From positions 372,001 through 436,000 of the forward strand of contig CALSPM010000005.1 of assembly GCA_943788235.1 (NCBI GenBank): a DNA stretch of 64,000 nucleotides, written 5' to 3'. Shown here one piece after another: positions 54,726 through 64,000 of the stretch. The translations under genes and the position numbers were made by a program. How positions within the stretch are numbered: position 1 is the first letter of the stretch; each line of letters begins with the position of its first letter. The notes beneath the pieces were generated by a model, which saw nothing but the letters and a program-made list of their open reading frames with translations, searched no databases and had not been told where the DNA came from. Origin of the DNA: an uncultured Cyclobacteriaceae bacterium (GTDB lineage Bacteria > Bacteroidota > Bacteroidia > Cytophagales > Cyclobacteriaceae).

Positions 54726-55689
54726 ATGAGTGAGAAAAATGAAAAAGAATTAGCAGATGAGTTTTTTGAAAAATGTAACACACTCCGTGAGGAAATAGCT
54801 CGAATAATTATAGGTCAAGACGAGGCGGTTCGGTTATTACTTATTTCTATTTTTTGTAGTGGTCACTCGTTATTGGTTGGTGTACCAGGGCTCGCCAAAA
54901 CTTTGTTGATCAATACGCTGGCTCAAGCCCTCAATTTGGATTTCAGTCGGATTCAATTTACCCCTGATTTGATGCCTTCAGACATCATTGGTGCGGAAAC
55001 TTTTGATCGTGATCGAAATTTCAAATTCATCAAAGGGCCCATTTTTTCCAATGTAGTCTTGGCGGATGAAATCAATAGGACCCCACCAAAAACCCAATCT
55101 GCCTTGCTTGAAAGCATGCAAGAATATACGGTTACCATAGGAGGGACTCAGCATAAATTAGATCGACCATTTTTTGTTTTGGCCACTCAAAACCCGATTG
55201 AACAAGAAGGTACCTATCCCTTGCCTGAAGCACAACTCGATCGTTTCATGTTGATGATTAAATTAGATTATCCTGACTATCAAACCGAAGTAGAAGTCAT
55301 AAAAAACACGACGAAAAATACGCACATAGCAGTGAAAAACGTAATTTCAAAAGACGAAATCCTTACTTTCCAAAATTTGGTCAGAAGTGTACCCGTAGTA
55401 GATAACGTCTATGAATATGCTGTTTCGTTGGTTCACAAGACAAGGCCCGGAAGAGTGGGATCCAGTACATTGGCCAATGATTATTTAGAGTGGGGAGCAG
55501 GTCCCAGAGCCAGTCAGTTTTTAATTCTGGGTGCCAAATGTCATGCCTTGATGACAGGTAAGTATGCGCCAGATATTGAGGACGTTAAGGCGGTGGCAGA
55601 ATCAGTTTTAAGACATAGAATTGTCGAGGAACTTCAAGGCTGAAGCCGCAGGAATTTCAGAAACTCAAATCATTCAAGACTTACTTTAA
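54726..55689 (+). CDS. MoxR-family AAA+ ATPase, frameshifted near its C-terminus
   Basis: A MoxR ATPase of a normal 320 aa if one base is removed. Seen: the Walker A VGVPGLAKTLLINTLA, QFTPDLMPSDIIG, the Walker B VVLADEINRTPPKTQSALLESMQE, NPIEQEGTYPLPEAQLDRF (sensor 1 and lid) and DYLEWGAGPRASQFLILGAK. The reading frame ends at 55643 (RHRIVEELQG), but the next frame continues NFKAEAAGISETQIIQDLL to a stop at 55689, the usual MoxR end. The excess base is in GTCGAGGAA (55623-55631). Truncation costs only about 15-20 residues. MoxR proteins act as chaperones for metal or envelope enzymes. Confidence 0.9.
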
Positions 55690-56711
<1,022 letters not shown>

Positions 56712-56803
56712 GGTATAGCAAAGGGTTTTGGATTATTAAGGGATAAAGATAACTAAGGACATCATGGTAATAAAGAAACTCCTTGTTCTTTGTAAAATAT
56801 GGG

Positions 56804-58180
56804 CTAATATGCTGTATCTTGTCCTTTAATGAGCTCAAAGAATGTGATGAAGATAATCTTTACATCTAAGAAAACAGACCAATTATTTAAATAGAACCGG
56901 TCTAAGGTGACTCTATTTTTAATTGCTCTTAAATCTTTTATTTCACCACGATGTCCCAACGCTTGTGCCAATCCAGTAATCCCGGGCTTGAAGGTATGCC
57001 TTTGAGAATAACTTTTGATTTGATTAATGTATTGCTCATTCAGTTTCACAGGCAAGGGTCTGGGGCCTACGATGGTCATATCTCCTATGAGGACATTAAT
57101 TAATTGTGGAAGTTCATCTAAACTAGTCCTTCTCAAGATTGCACCAAAATAGGTTACTCGGTGATCATTTTTTGTTGCCCATTTTTGATCTGCTTCTTCA
57201 TTTAAATACATAGTACGGAATTTTAAGCAGCGAAAAACTTCATTGTTCTTACCATTTCGATATTGCTTAAATAAAATGGGACCACGAGACTCTAAAAAGA
57301 TTGCGAGGGCAATAATGGGATAGAGCCAACTAAGAACAAAAAGCAACATAATTGATGAGAATAAAACATCAAAAGAGCGCTTTAGAAATCTATTAAAAGC
57401 ATGGTCCAAGGGCAAATAATTAACATCAATGATATTGATGTTGTCAATTAATTTGAGCGTATAAGATTTTAAAAAATCTGTTTTGAAATGAGGCAATAAT
57501 TTTACCTTTACAAATGAGGCATCGGACAGTTCAATAATTTGATTCAATTCTTCTCGCACAATATTTTCACTGACATAAACAAAATCAACCTTCTCTAAGT
57601 CTGAATTAAGAAAGTCCTTCAAGTTTCCTTTGAGGGGATATTTTGTGACTATTTGCGTGCTACTTCCGTAAAATCCAGTACAACGGATGCCTAGATTTTT
57701 ATTTTTATTAATGGCATCAAACAAGGAAAAACCCAATTGATCATAACCGATGATGATGGCATTGCGATAATTTCCACCCCACTTACGATATTTATTAACA
57801 ACTAAGTGGACAATTACTCGTTCAATAGGAATAAATAGAAATAAAACTCCTGCAAAATGCAACACGAAAGTTCTTGAGACAATCTCTTGATTACTGAAAA
57901 TCACAAAAAACGAAAATAATGCTAAGAAACCAGCAATGGTTTTAAAACCTTTAGTCACCGACTTTTCATATCCCGAGGGTCTGCCTATTTTGAAATCTTT
58001 GCCCAGTAAAGATAGGCCTGTCCAACTTACTAGAATAAAAAATAAGGTTTCTATGGTGTAACTTCCTAAAGGGTACGAGATACCAATTACCTTTTGGGTC
58101 GTCAAAAAGGCGATGGAAACTACTGAAAGATCAACCAATACAAATAGAACTGGAAAAAAGAAATAAAACCGCTTTTTCAT
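56804..58180 (-). CDS. Polyprenyl-phosphate sugar-1-phosphate transferase (WcaJ/WbaP-like)
   Basis: A 458-aa inner-membrane enzyme that starts surface polysaccharide units by moving a hexose-1-phosphate to undecaprenyl phosphate. Residues 1-130 hold four hydrophobic segments and about 150-260 a CoA-binding-like fold (YRNAIIIGYDQLGFSLF). The C-terminal catalytic domain (about 270-458) begins with NRFLKRSFDVLFSSIML and has KFRTMY, RRTSLDELPQLINVLIGDMTIVGPRPLP and PGITGLAQALGHRGEI. The ATG at 58180 is chosen over 58189. A TATTTTTG (58199-58206) may be its -7 element. Confidence 0.93.
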   Translation of the reverse strand: MKKRFYFFFPVLFVLVDLSVVSIAFLTTQKVIGISYPLGSYTIETLFFILVSWTGLSLLGKDFKIGRPSGYEKSVTKGFKTIAGFLALFSFFVIFSNQEIVSRTFVLHFAGVLFLFIPIERVIVHLVVNKYRKWGGNYRNAIIIGYDQLGFSLFDAINKNKNLGIRCTGFYGSSTQIVTKYPLKGNLKDFLNSDLEKVDFVYVSENIVREELNQIIELSDASFVKVKLLPHFKTDFLKSYTLKLIDNINIIDVNYLPLDHAFNRFLKRSFDVLFSSIMLLFVLSWLYPIIALAIFLESRGPILFKQYRNGKNNEVFRCLKFRTMYLNEEADQKWATKNDHRVTYFGAILRRTSLDELPQLINVLIGDMTIVGPRPLPVKLNEQYINQIKSYSQRHTFKPGITGLAQALGHRGEIKDLRAIKNRVTLDRFYLNNWSVFLDVKIIFITFFELIKGQDTAY

Positions 58181-58342
58181 TAGATTCATTTATAAAGTCA
58201 AAAATAAGGTTTACGAATGAATAATTCACTATTAATTAAGAACATAAATAGCTGAACCCTACAAATTAATGCGGTGTGGCAATGTTATTATTTCCTTTGT
58301 TGAAATTATTATTTGGTGCTTTCCTCTTTATTTATCAGAGGA

Positions 58343-58373
58343 TTTGCATTTTTGTATTGGATAAGTATTTTTG
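58343..58373 (+). promoter_or_regulatory. Consensus Bacteroidota promoter of the lipoprotein-Wzi operon
   Basis: TTTG at 58343-58346, exactly 19 bases, then TATTTTTG at 58366-58373, a full match to TTTG-N19-TAnnTTTG. It lies 48 bases before the GTG of the lipoprotein gene. Confidence 0.75.
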
Positions 58374-58421
58374 GGCGTTTAATTTTAGACTTGAGTAAAA
58401 AATCCCTTAAAACTCTATTAT

Positions 58422-59069
58422 GTGCGTTGCGTAAAAAAAATCATAAATTTCATCACCTTCAGTACAGTAGTAATCCTCTCGTCTTGTGTTTCAGACATCG
58501 ATCGTGGGATGCTCATTTATGATAATAATTTTGAGACTGTAGATTTGACAAAGATTGAGGGAGGTATTGTCACCTCTTATTTGGGACAAAACATATTGGG
58601 CACTTACAACAATGGAGGGTTTAAACTGACTCTTGAAGGCTTGGGGACACATGATTATGTTCAAATTCAAGCCTTACTTTATGTCCACGACTCTTGGGAT
58701 GGGAATGCGGAGTCCCCTGATGGCACGGATTATTGGGCAGTCATGGTTGACTCTTCAGAAGTAGATGTATTTAAAACCTCTTTCTCCAATTCATCCTGCA
58801 GTAGTACTTATTGTTTGATGCAGTCCTACCCCGAACGGTACCCCTTTTTAACTTTTCCTAGAACTGGAGCCTCAGCCGTTGATCTACCCGCTTTTTGCAA
58901 GTCTGATGGAACAACCTCGGCGTACGAGATCGAGCTCATTTTCCCACATCGTAAGGGGAAGGTTGAAATCGTATTTTGGGACGAATTGAATCAGCCAAAT
59001 GCATCTGACGCTCAATGTGATGAAAGTTGGTCGCTGAATAACATTCAAGTAAAATTGCTATCAACTTGA
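58422..59069 (+). CDS. Predicted lipoprotein upstream of the Wzi pair
   Basis: A 215-aa protein starting at GTG. A signal runs to the lipobox ILSSC (Cys about 22). The body is strand-rich with aromatic patches (YVQIQALLYVHDSWDGNAESPDGTDYWAVMV), a SCSSTYC cysteine pair and two further Cys, and ends SLNNIQVKLLST. The pattern LYVHDSWDG...DYWAVMVD resembles jelly-roll ligand-binding domains of Bacteroidota surface proteins, which is only an inference. It shares a message with the Wzi genes, overlapping the first by four bases, so a role in polysaccharide attachment is possible. Confidence 0.75.
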   Translation: MRCVKKIINFITFSTVVILSSCVSDIDRGMLIYDNNFETVDLTKIEGGIVTSYLGQNILGTYNNGGFKLTLEGLGTHDYVQIQALLYVHDSWDGNAESPDGTDYWAVMVDSSEVDVFKTSFSNSSCSSTYCLMQSYPERYPFLTFPRTGASAVDLPAFCKSDGTTSAYEIELIFPHRKGKVEIVFWDELNQPNASDAQCDESWSLNNIQVKLLST

Positions 59070-60646
59070 GAAGACAAATCACTTTGATTTTTTTTATAAG
59101 TATCGTTTGGATACCGCTGTTGGTCTCATTAGGCGCACAATCGTTGCCCGTGGGTTTTCCCTTGATCGAAGAAGGTTTGCGAAGAGGGCAACTGCTTGGG
59201 ACGGTTGATTCTCTCTTGTCATTTGATATCAGGTCGCTCAATCACATTGAAACACTGCAGCAAAATAAGCCTTCTTTTACTTTTGGTTCTGCGCTCAGAA
59301 AGTCTGAGAATGAGCAATTCAATGTGCAGTTATTACCCATATCGAATCAAACAGAGTATGCTAGCAACATTCCTTATCAGACCAATAATGGGCTCATGCT
59401 GCCGATAGCAGGATTTCAGTCGAGCCTCTCAGCAGGAGTTTATGCTAAGCTAGGCATCTTATCGCTTCAATTATATCCCACCTTCTATTATGGAATGAAT
59501 CGAGAAGTTGACGGATATTCAAATATTAATAAAACGGATTGGGGACAGTCCCAAATAGCAGTATCCTATAAATTATTTACTTTGGCCTTGTCCAATCAAA
59601 ATATGTGGTGGGGACCAAGTAAAAACAACGCCCTGATCCTATCCAACAATGCATCGGGATTTAAGCACATAACCTTTAAATCAAGTCGACCGGTCAATAT
59701 TTTTATTGGTAATTTGGAATGGGAACTCGTAGGTGGGCGGTTGGATAATTCGCTTTATACTTCACATTACCCCACTCAAGGCTATACTAGTATACCCTTT
59801 CTTGGACCGGCCAATCAGGACGTGCGGTACATGAATGGCATCAGTATCTCCTATCAGCCCAAATGGGTACGCGGCTTGTTTTTAGGGATCAATCGTGCCG
59901 CACAAATGTACCGTCAGACAGCGATTGATTATAATGAATATTTTCCGGTTTTTGGAGATCTTTTTAGAGGAGGGGAGGACGACGTTGGGACAGATGGACA
60001 AATATCCATAACGACGCGATACATGATGCCTGCTGCTCGTGCAGAGCTCTATTTTGAGTATGGCAGAAATGATGCGGCGGGGAGCATTAGAGATTTTGCC
60101 CTGATACCCCAACATTCTCGAGCTTATATTTTTGGTATTACAAAGATCGTCGAAGCTAAAAAACCACATAATTTCATTTCTATGGAATTTGAAATGATTC
60201 AAATGGAGCAAACCATTGACCGATTGGTCAGAGGTGCGGGGAGTTGGTATGTACACGGGCAAGTACATCAAGGCTTTACCCATCAGGGCCAAGTACTAGG
60301 TGCGGGGGTAGGGCCCAGTGGCAATCAGCAAGATTTTAAATTTTTGCTGATTAACCAGGAGACCCAATTAAAATATGGATTTTCACTCAGGCGTGTGGTA
60401 CACAACAATGATTTCCTGTATGTCGCTTTTGGAGATCTAGATGAGCGCAAACGTTATTGGACAGATGTATCTATGGGATTGGAAGCTGGAGGCTTTTACA
60501 AAAGATTCATTTTCGAGGGTCAGCTCACCTACATTTATTCCCTGAATTATCAATGGGAGTTGTTAAATGAATTAAACGGATCCTTGACCCATGGGAATAA
60601 TCAATCGAATGCATTTTTAGGTATTAAAACGGCCTATCAATTTTGA
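59066..60646 (+). CDS. Capsule assembly Wzi-family protein (copy 1)
   Basis: A 526-aa outer-membrane beta-barrel lectin-like protein that anchors capsule at the cell surface. A signal ends near VSLGAQS, followed by LPVGFPLIEEGLRRGQLLG. Strong family blocks are NIPYQTNNGLMLPIAGFQS, LSNQNMWWGPSKNNALIL, GNLEWELVGGRLDNS and GISISYQPKWVRGLFLGIN. It starts at TTG inside the end of the lipoprotein gene. The next gene is a full-length paralogue that overlaps it by four bases. A Wzi protein implies export of a capsule-like polymer, in line with the sugar transferase and flippase nearby. Confidence 0.9.
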   Translation: MRRQITLIFFISIVWIPLLVSLGAQSLPVGFPLIEEGLRRGQLLGTVDSLLSFDIRSLNHIETLQQNKPSFTFGSALRKSENEQFNVQLLPISNQTEYASNIPYQTNNGLMLPIAGFQSSLSAGVYAKLGILSLQLYPTFYYGMNREVDGYSNINKTDWGQSQIAVSYKLFTLALSNQNMWWGPSKNNALILSNNASGFKHITFKSSRPVNIFIGNLEWELVGGRLDNSLYTSHYPTQGYTSIPFLGPANQDVRYMNGISISYQPKWVRGLFLGINRAAQMYRQTAIDYNEYFPVFGDLFRGGEDDVGTDGQISITTRYMMPAARAELYFEYGRNDAAGSIRDFALIPQHSRAYIFGITKIVEAKKPHNFISMEFEMIQMEQTIDRLVRGAGSWYVHGQVHQGFTHQGQVLGAGVGPSGNQQDFKFLLINQETQLKYGFSLRRVVHNNDFLYVAFGDLDERKRYWTDVSMGLEAGGFYKRFIFEGQLTYIYSLNYQWELLNELNGSLTHGNNQSNAFLGIKTAYQF

Positions 60647-62331
60647 AAAAAAGATTGTTATATATAGCCATATTAATATTACTTCGGGTTAGTCTATGTT
60701 TGGGGCAAGTCATTGATGTAGGTACGCCCATCGTGGAGGAACAATTGCGGAGACTTCAGTTAACATCAGATTCAGCCATTCATTATTCTTTTTTCAAGCG
60801 GCCCTTGAACTTGAGCTATTTTGATCACGCATTGATCAATAATCATTGGTTTGGAAATTCAATACTGAATCATAAGTCGTTCGAATTGATTTTTCTAAAT
60901 CCACGAGTGGATTTAGATTTCAATTCAAATCATCCCTATGAACGTAATAATGGGAATTTTAATCCTGCGAAAGGCTTACAATATCGAAAATCCATAGGTC
61001 TTTATGCCCGATGGAAATTTATAGAAATACAGGTTAAACCGGATTGGATTTTTGCTCAAAATAAAGATTATGAGGGATTTTCAGAGCTTTCGGGGCCAAG
61101 ACTTTGGTGGACGCGGTACAATTGGTGGACCTATGCAGATCATCCAGAGCAGCATGGAGCTACAGATGAATGGGGACTCAGGCCCGGGCAATCCTATTTA
61201 AAGTTTAATTATCGTAAGTTTTCTTTAGGCTTTTCCAGTCAAAATTTGTGGTGGGGTCCCGGAAAAAAAAATGCCCTACTGATGACGAATGCCGCTGAGG
61301 GGTTTTGGCATCTCTCGCTAGAGACTCAGATGCCGATTGATACTAAAATTGGTACTTTTGAAGGGCAATTCATTGGAGGTATTTTAAATAATTCAGATTA
61401 TAGCCCTCCCGATACGTTACGGCAGTACGGAGGTAAGACCAATTTATACGTTCCCTTTAGAGACGCAGAGCGGTATTTATCTGGAATTCATATCTCCTAC
61501 CAACCTAAATGGGTTGAGGGGCTATTTTTTGGCTTTTCCTATGTCAATCAGCAGTATTTAGAGGATGCCCAAGACGAGGGAGATATGTTGGCTGCTCTGA
61601 CAGATGCCTTTAGTCGAAATGAAGGAATAGATGATCGGATACGACCCGATAGATACGCATCCTTATCTTTGCGTTGGGTTTGGAAGGAGACCCAAGCTGA
61701 AGTGTATTTTGAAGGGGGGAAAAATAAGTTTCAGGGCTTTAAAGAGTTTTTAATGGTCCCTGAAAAAGATGCTGGATTTGTTTTGGGATTCACTAAACTA
61801 TTTAATTTGCCCCGACTGGACAATTTCCTAGAAGTAGGAATGGAACTGACCAAATTGGCCCAACCCACGGATTATAGTCTAGCAGAACTGAACAGTTGGT
61901 ACGTTGATCAAAACATCAGGCATGGATACACGCACAAGGGGCAGTGGATTGGAGCAGGTATTGGATCAGGGAGTAACCTAGCCACTATTGATCTCAGTTG
62001 GCTCAATACAGATCATAAACTAGGCCTCGTTTTGGAGCGAGAGCGTCACAACAGTGATTTCTATTATTTAGCATTTGAACACAATCGGGATTGGAATAAA
62101 TACTGGGTCGATTATATGATAGGTATTCAAGGATATACCCAGGTCAAAGACCTTATGATCCAGGGCAGAATTACGCGTATTACCTCACTCAATTATCAGT
62201 GGGTACATGAGCTAGAACCTGGAGACCCTTATGTCGGACCAGGGAATGACCGGATCAATTGGAACTTTAATTTGAGTGTGATTTATCATCTACCTACCAA
62301 AAGACGGCAAATGAAAGAGAAAGGAGCTTAA
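60643..62331 (+). CDS. Capsule assembly Wzi-family protein (copy 2)
   Basis: A 562-aa paralogue of the preceding Wzi protein, starting at TTG. A signal ends at CLGQ, then VIDVGTPIVEEQLRRLQL. Matching blocks are HPYERNNGNFNPAKGLQYRK, FSSQNLWWGPGKKNALLM, GTFEGQFIGGILNNS and GIHISYQPKWVEGLFFGFS. It is about 36 residues longer than copy 1, with an added Trp-rich insertion (RLWWTRYNWWTYADHPEQHG). Clear homology but modest identity points to an old tandem duplication, perhaps with division of labour. It ends with no strong terminator. Confidence 0.9.
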   Translation: MKKRLLYIAILILLRVSLCLGQVIDVGTPIVEEQLRRLQLTSDSAIHYSFFKRPLNLSYFDHALINNHWFGNSILNHKSFELIFLNPRVDLDFNSNHPYERNNGNFNPAKGLQYRKSIGLYARWKFIEIQVKPDWIFAQNKDYEGFSELSGPRLWWTRYNWWTYADHPEQHGATDEWGLRPGQSYLKFNYRKFSLGFSSQNLWWGPGKKNALLMTNAAEGFWHLSLETQMPIDTKIGTFEGQFIGGILNNSDYSPPDTLRQYGGKTNLYVPFRDAERYLSGIHISYQPKWVEGLFFGFSYVNQQYLEDAQDEGDMLAALTDAFSRNEGIDDRIRPDRYASLSLRWVWKETQAEVYFEGGKNKFQGFKEFLMVPEKDAGFVLGFTKLFNLPRLDNFLEVGMELTKLAQPTDYSLAELNSWYVDQNIRHGYTHKGQWIGAGIGSGSNLATIDLSWLNTDHKLGLVLERERHNSDFYYLAFEHNRDWNKYWVDYMIGIQGYTQVKDLMIQGRITRITSLNYQWVHELEPGDPYVGPGNDRINWNFNLSVIYHLPTKRRQMKEKGA

Positions 62332-62669
62332 GATCGTGCGGAAAGCGATACCTAATATATTACTGATGGGATCGATCCAGTCCCATGTATTTGTTAGAAG
62401 ATTTTTTTGAGTTAAAGGAAGAAAGAATAGGTTTTATTTGAAAGGGGTTACAATAAGAGGACATTCATGGGGGACAAAAAGCACTAATGGCATATATTTG
62501 ACAGAGATACTAAACATTACCTAAAAGTAGGGGACAAGAGTTGTTGAGTTCTTGCTTACATGAACGTTAGAAAAAGAAAAATTTCAATCATATTCATTGA
62601 AGCTTATTAAGACCAAAAATCAATTCATGACTTCTATCATTTCAAAAGGGATCCGCAATCAACTAGAAA
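62332..62669. other. 338-base gap before the flippase gene
   Basis: No gene is evident. ATGGGA and TCCCAT can form a small hairpin near 62370 without a T-run. TATATTTG at 62493-62500 fits a -7 element, but GGGG stands where TTTG should be, so promoter strength is doubtful. The rest is plain AT-rich sequence. Confidence 0.45.
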
Positions 62670-63920
62670 ATGAAGTGGAATAGATTGATTATCCAGAGCG
62701 TGGGTTCCTTGGGTGTCCTGCAAATCACCAATTATTTGGTGCCTGTTTTAGTCATTCCACTGCTTTTGGCTCGTGTGGGACTTGAAAGCTATGGGATGAT
62801 TGTTTTAGCGCAAGGCATCATGAATTTTGCAGTTGCCATTACTGATTTTGGCCTCAATTTGACAGGGACACGCTTGATCAGTCAGGCAAAAGGGAATCTC
62901 AGTTTGGTGTGCACGTTGATCCAAAAAATCTTGGCCATTAAAACGTTTCTATTGTTATTGACGTTTATTGGATTGTGGTTGTTGATAAAAATAGTTTCGC
63001 CATGGCAGCCTTATGAATATCTAATATTGACTTCTTATTTTATTGTCATTGGCAACACTTTGATGCCCGTTTGGTATTTTCAAGGTATTCAAAAAATGAC
63101 ATGGTTGGCTTTGTTGAATTTCCTGAGTAAGGTGTTTTACGTTGGGGCCGTACTTTTTTTTATAGAATCGAGTGAGGATTTGCTGTGGGTGAATGTTTGT
63201 AATGGGTTGGGGTGGTGTATCGCTGCCTTTTTTGGATGGGTGGTATTGTTTATAAAAACGAAATTCCGCTTTGAAAAACAATCATTCAAAGTAATTTATG
63301 AATTTGCCCATCAAAATGTGCCAATTTTCCTCTCGGAAGGGGTGACTACGTTTTATAGAAATATCAGTGTGCTGATGGCAGGATTTTTTCTGAATGCACC
63401 ATTGATGGGAATTTACGTAATTATTGACCGAATCATGATGTTGATAGCTAATTCATACACCTTGGTATACCGGGCTATTTTTCCTATGTTATGCAATTTT
63501 GTGAAGGAATCAGATCGTATTTTGAGAGATTTTTTATATTCGATTTTTTCAAAGCTGTTGATCATGGTATTATTAGGAATGGCTGTCGTCATCTTTTTTG
63601 GGGGGGCACTTATTGAGATGCTTTCCGATGAAATTATCCTCACGGAGATAGGACCTTTTTTATGGATTTTACCCGTCTTTATTTTTTTACTTTTTTGCAA
63701 TCTTCCGATTAGCTTATTAATTATCGCCTTGGATATGAAAAAAAAGTATTTCACTTATCACTTGATAGGTCTGATCACAGTTTTAGGTTTACTCCCCCTT
63801 CTGATACCTTTTTTTGAAATTAATGGATTACTCTGCGGTATAGTTTTAGCAGAATTGGCGATGGTTATTTTTGGTGTAACCGTATTGTATAGAACCTATC
63901 GGATGTCCATCAATCCATAA
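62670..63920 (+). CDS. Wzx-like polysaccharide flippase
   Basis: A 416-aa membrane protein with about 12 to 14 hydrophobic segments, of the polysaccharide-transporter (PST, Wzx) family that flips lipid-linked sugar units to the periplasm. The N-terminus (VGSLGVLQITNYLVPVLVIPLLLARVGLESYGMIVLAQ) and LNLTGTRLISQAKGNL match the family's first helices and the FGxxxxxxRxIA-like region. It is next to a glycosyltransferase on the opposite strand and follows the Wzi pair, so all belong to one polysaccharide locus. Its 3' end overlaps the end of the glycosyltransferase by 25 bases. Confidence 0.9.
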   Translation: MKWNRLIIQSVGSLGVLQITNYLVPVLVIPLLLARVGLESYGMIVLAQGIMNFAVAITDFGLNLTGTRLISQAKGNLSLVCTLIQKILAIKTFLLLLTFIGLWLLIKIVSPWQPYEYLILTSYFIVIGNTLMPVWYFQGIQKMTWLALLNFLSKVFYVGAVLFFIESSEDLLWVNVCNGLGWCIAAFFGWVVLFIKTKFRFEKQSFKVIYEFAHQNVPIFLSEGVTTFYRNISVLMAGFFLNAPLMGIYVIIDRIMMLIANSYTLVYRAIFPMLCNFVKESDRILRDFLYSIFSKLLIMVLLGMAVVIFFGGALIEMLSDEIILTEIGPFLWILPVFIFLLFCNLPISLLIIALDMKKKYFTYHLIGLITVLGLLPLLIPFFEINGLLCGIVLAELAMVIFGVTVLYRTYRMSINP

Positions 63921-64000
63921 ATAGCATCTATATATTGATCGCAGACATGATCCCAAGTATATTTTTTCGAAATACCTGACCTTGCATGATTTTTTAAGTC
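63896..64000 (-). CDS. C-terminal end of a glycosyltransferase (cut by the right edge)
   Basis: Only the last 34 codons are visible. They read DLKNHARSGISKKYTWDHVCDQYIDAIYGLMDIR and end in TAG at 63896-63898. The pattern A-R-x-x-x-x-KKYTWDxVxxQYxxxY is typical of the last helix of GT4-type (group 1) glycosyltransferases. The family call rests on this short end and the polysaccharide neighbourhood, so it is tentative. It runs towards and overlaps the flippase gene. Confidence 0.6.
   Translation of the reverse strand, partial: DLKNHARSGISKKYTWDHVCDQYIDAIYGLMDIR

Overview
The window reads as a chromosomal segment from a Bacteroidota bacterium, most likely of a Cytophagales-like lineage (inference). 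It has three promoters close to the Bacteroidota pattern TTTG-N18/19-TAnnTTTG, a rpsU-xerC-hpf block, DUF6089-uppS-bamA-ompH-ompH, a TPP-riboswitch TonB receptor with a PnuC transporter, many TTG/GTG starts and few classical Shine-Dalgarno sites. No rRNA, tRNA, CRISPR array, insertion sequence or phage gene was found by reading.

Layout. 1-9975: dgt (cut by the left edge), a 66-aa ORF behind glyS, a Kef-type antiporter back to back with a DUF547 lipoprotein, ugd, then rpsU-xerC-hpf meeting cysS. 10036-14746: rimP-nusA-infB with a consensus promoter, a terminator-like leader hairpin and a bidirectional terminator shared with metK. 14762-18274 (minus): pdxJ, an alpha/beta hydrolase, an RsmI-like methylase and metK. 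18317-26989: yqeY, cvpA, a hydrolase, a CBS protein, nadK, DUF6089, uppS, bamA and two ompH/skp genes, an envelope-biogenesis string closed by a palindromic terminator. 26974-36152: an EamA transporter, dusB, a CPBP protease, DUF2007, cdsA, glutamate dehydrogenase, psd, an RDD protein, a free-Met-sulfoxide reductase, a cupin, ribD and prmC.

36424-45507 is an acyl-CoA catabolic island of two divergent arms. The minus arm is SDR, SDR, MaoC hydratase, an ACAD10/11-like acyl-CoA dehydrogenase and a separate APH-family kinase. The plus arm is a frameshifted SDR, an enoyl-CoA hydratase/isomerase, a zinc-independent reductase and a thiolase. The kinase plus ACAD pair suggests breakdown of 4-hydroxyacyl-CoAs through a phosphorylated intermediate, as in the levulinate (Lva) and ACAD10/11 pathways. 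45513-47060 holds two convergent pseudogenes, a nitronate monooxygenase and a probable thiamine pyrophosphokinase. 46400-50941 forms a thiamine salvage neighbourhood (pnuC, NadR-like kinase, TPP riboswitch, TonB receptor, decayed kinase).

51037-56711: guaB, a SurA-like lipoprotein, surA, moxR and pheS. moxR carries one apparent single-base frameshift and the essential pheS carries two, so sequencing error must be considered. 58180 to the right edge is surface polysaccharide biogenesis: a polyprenyl-phosphate sugar transferase, a lipoprotein, two tandem Wzi-family proteins, a Wzx-like flippase and the end of a glycosyltransferase. No wholly new system is evident. The best leads are the kinase/ACAD island, the rimP leader hairpin and the partly decayed TPP-riboswitch locus.
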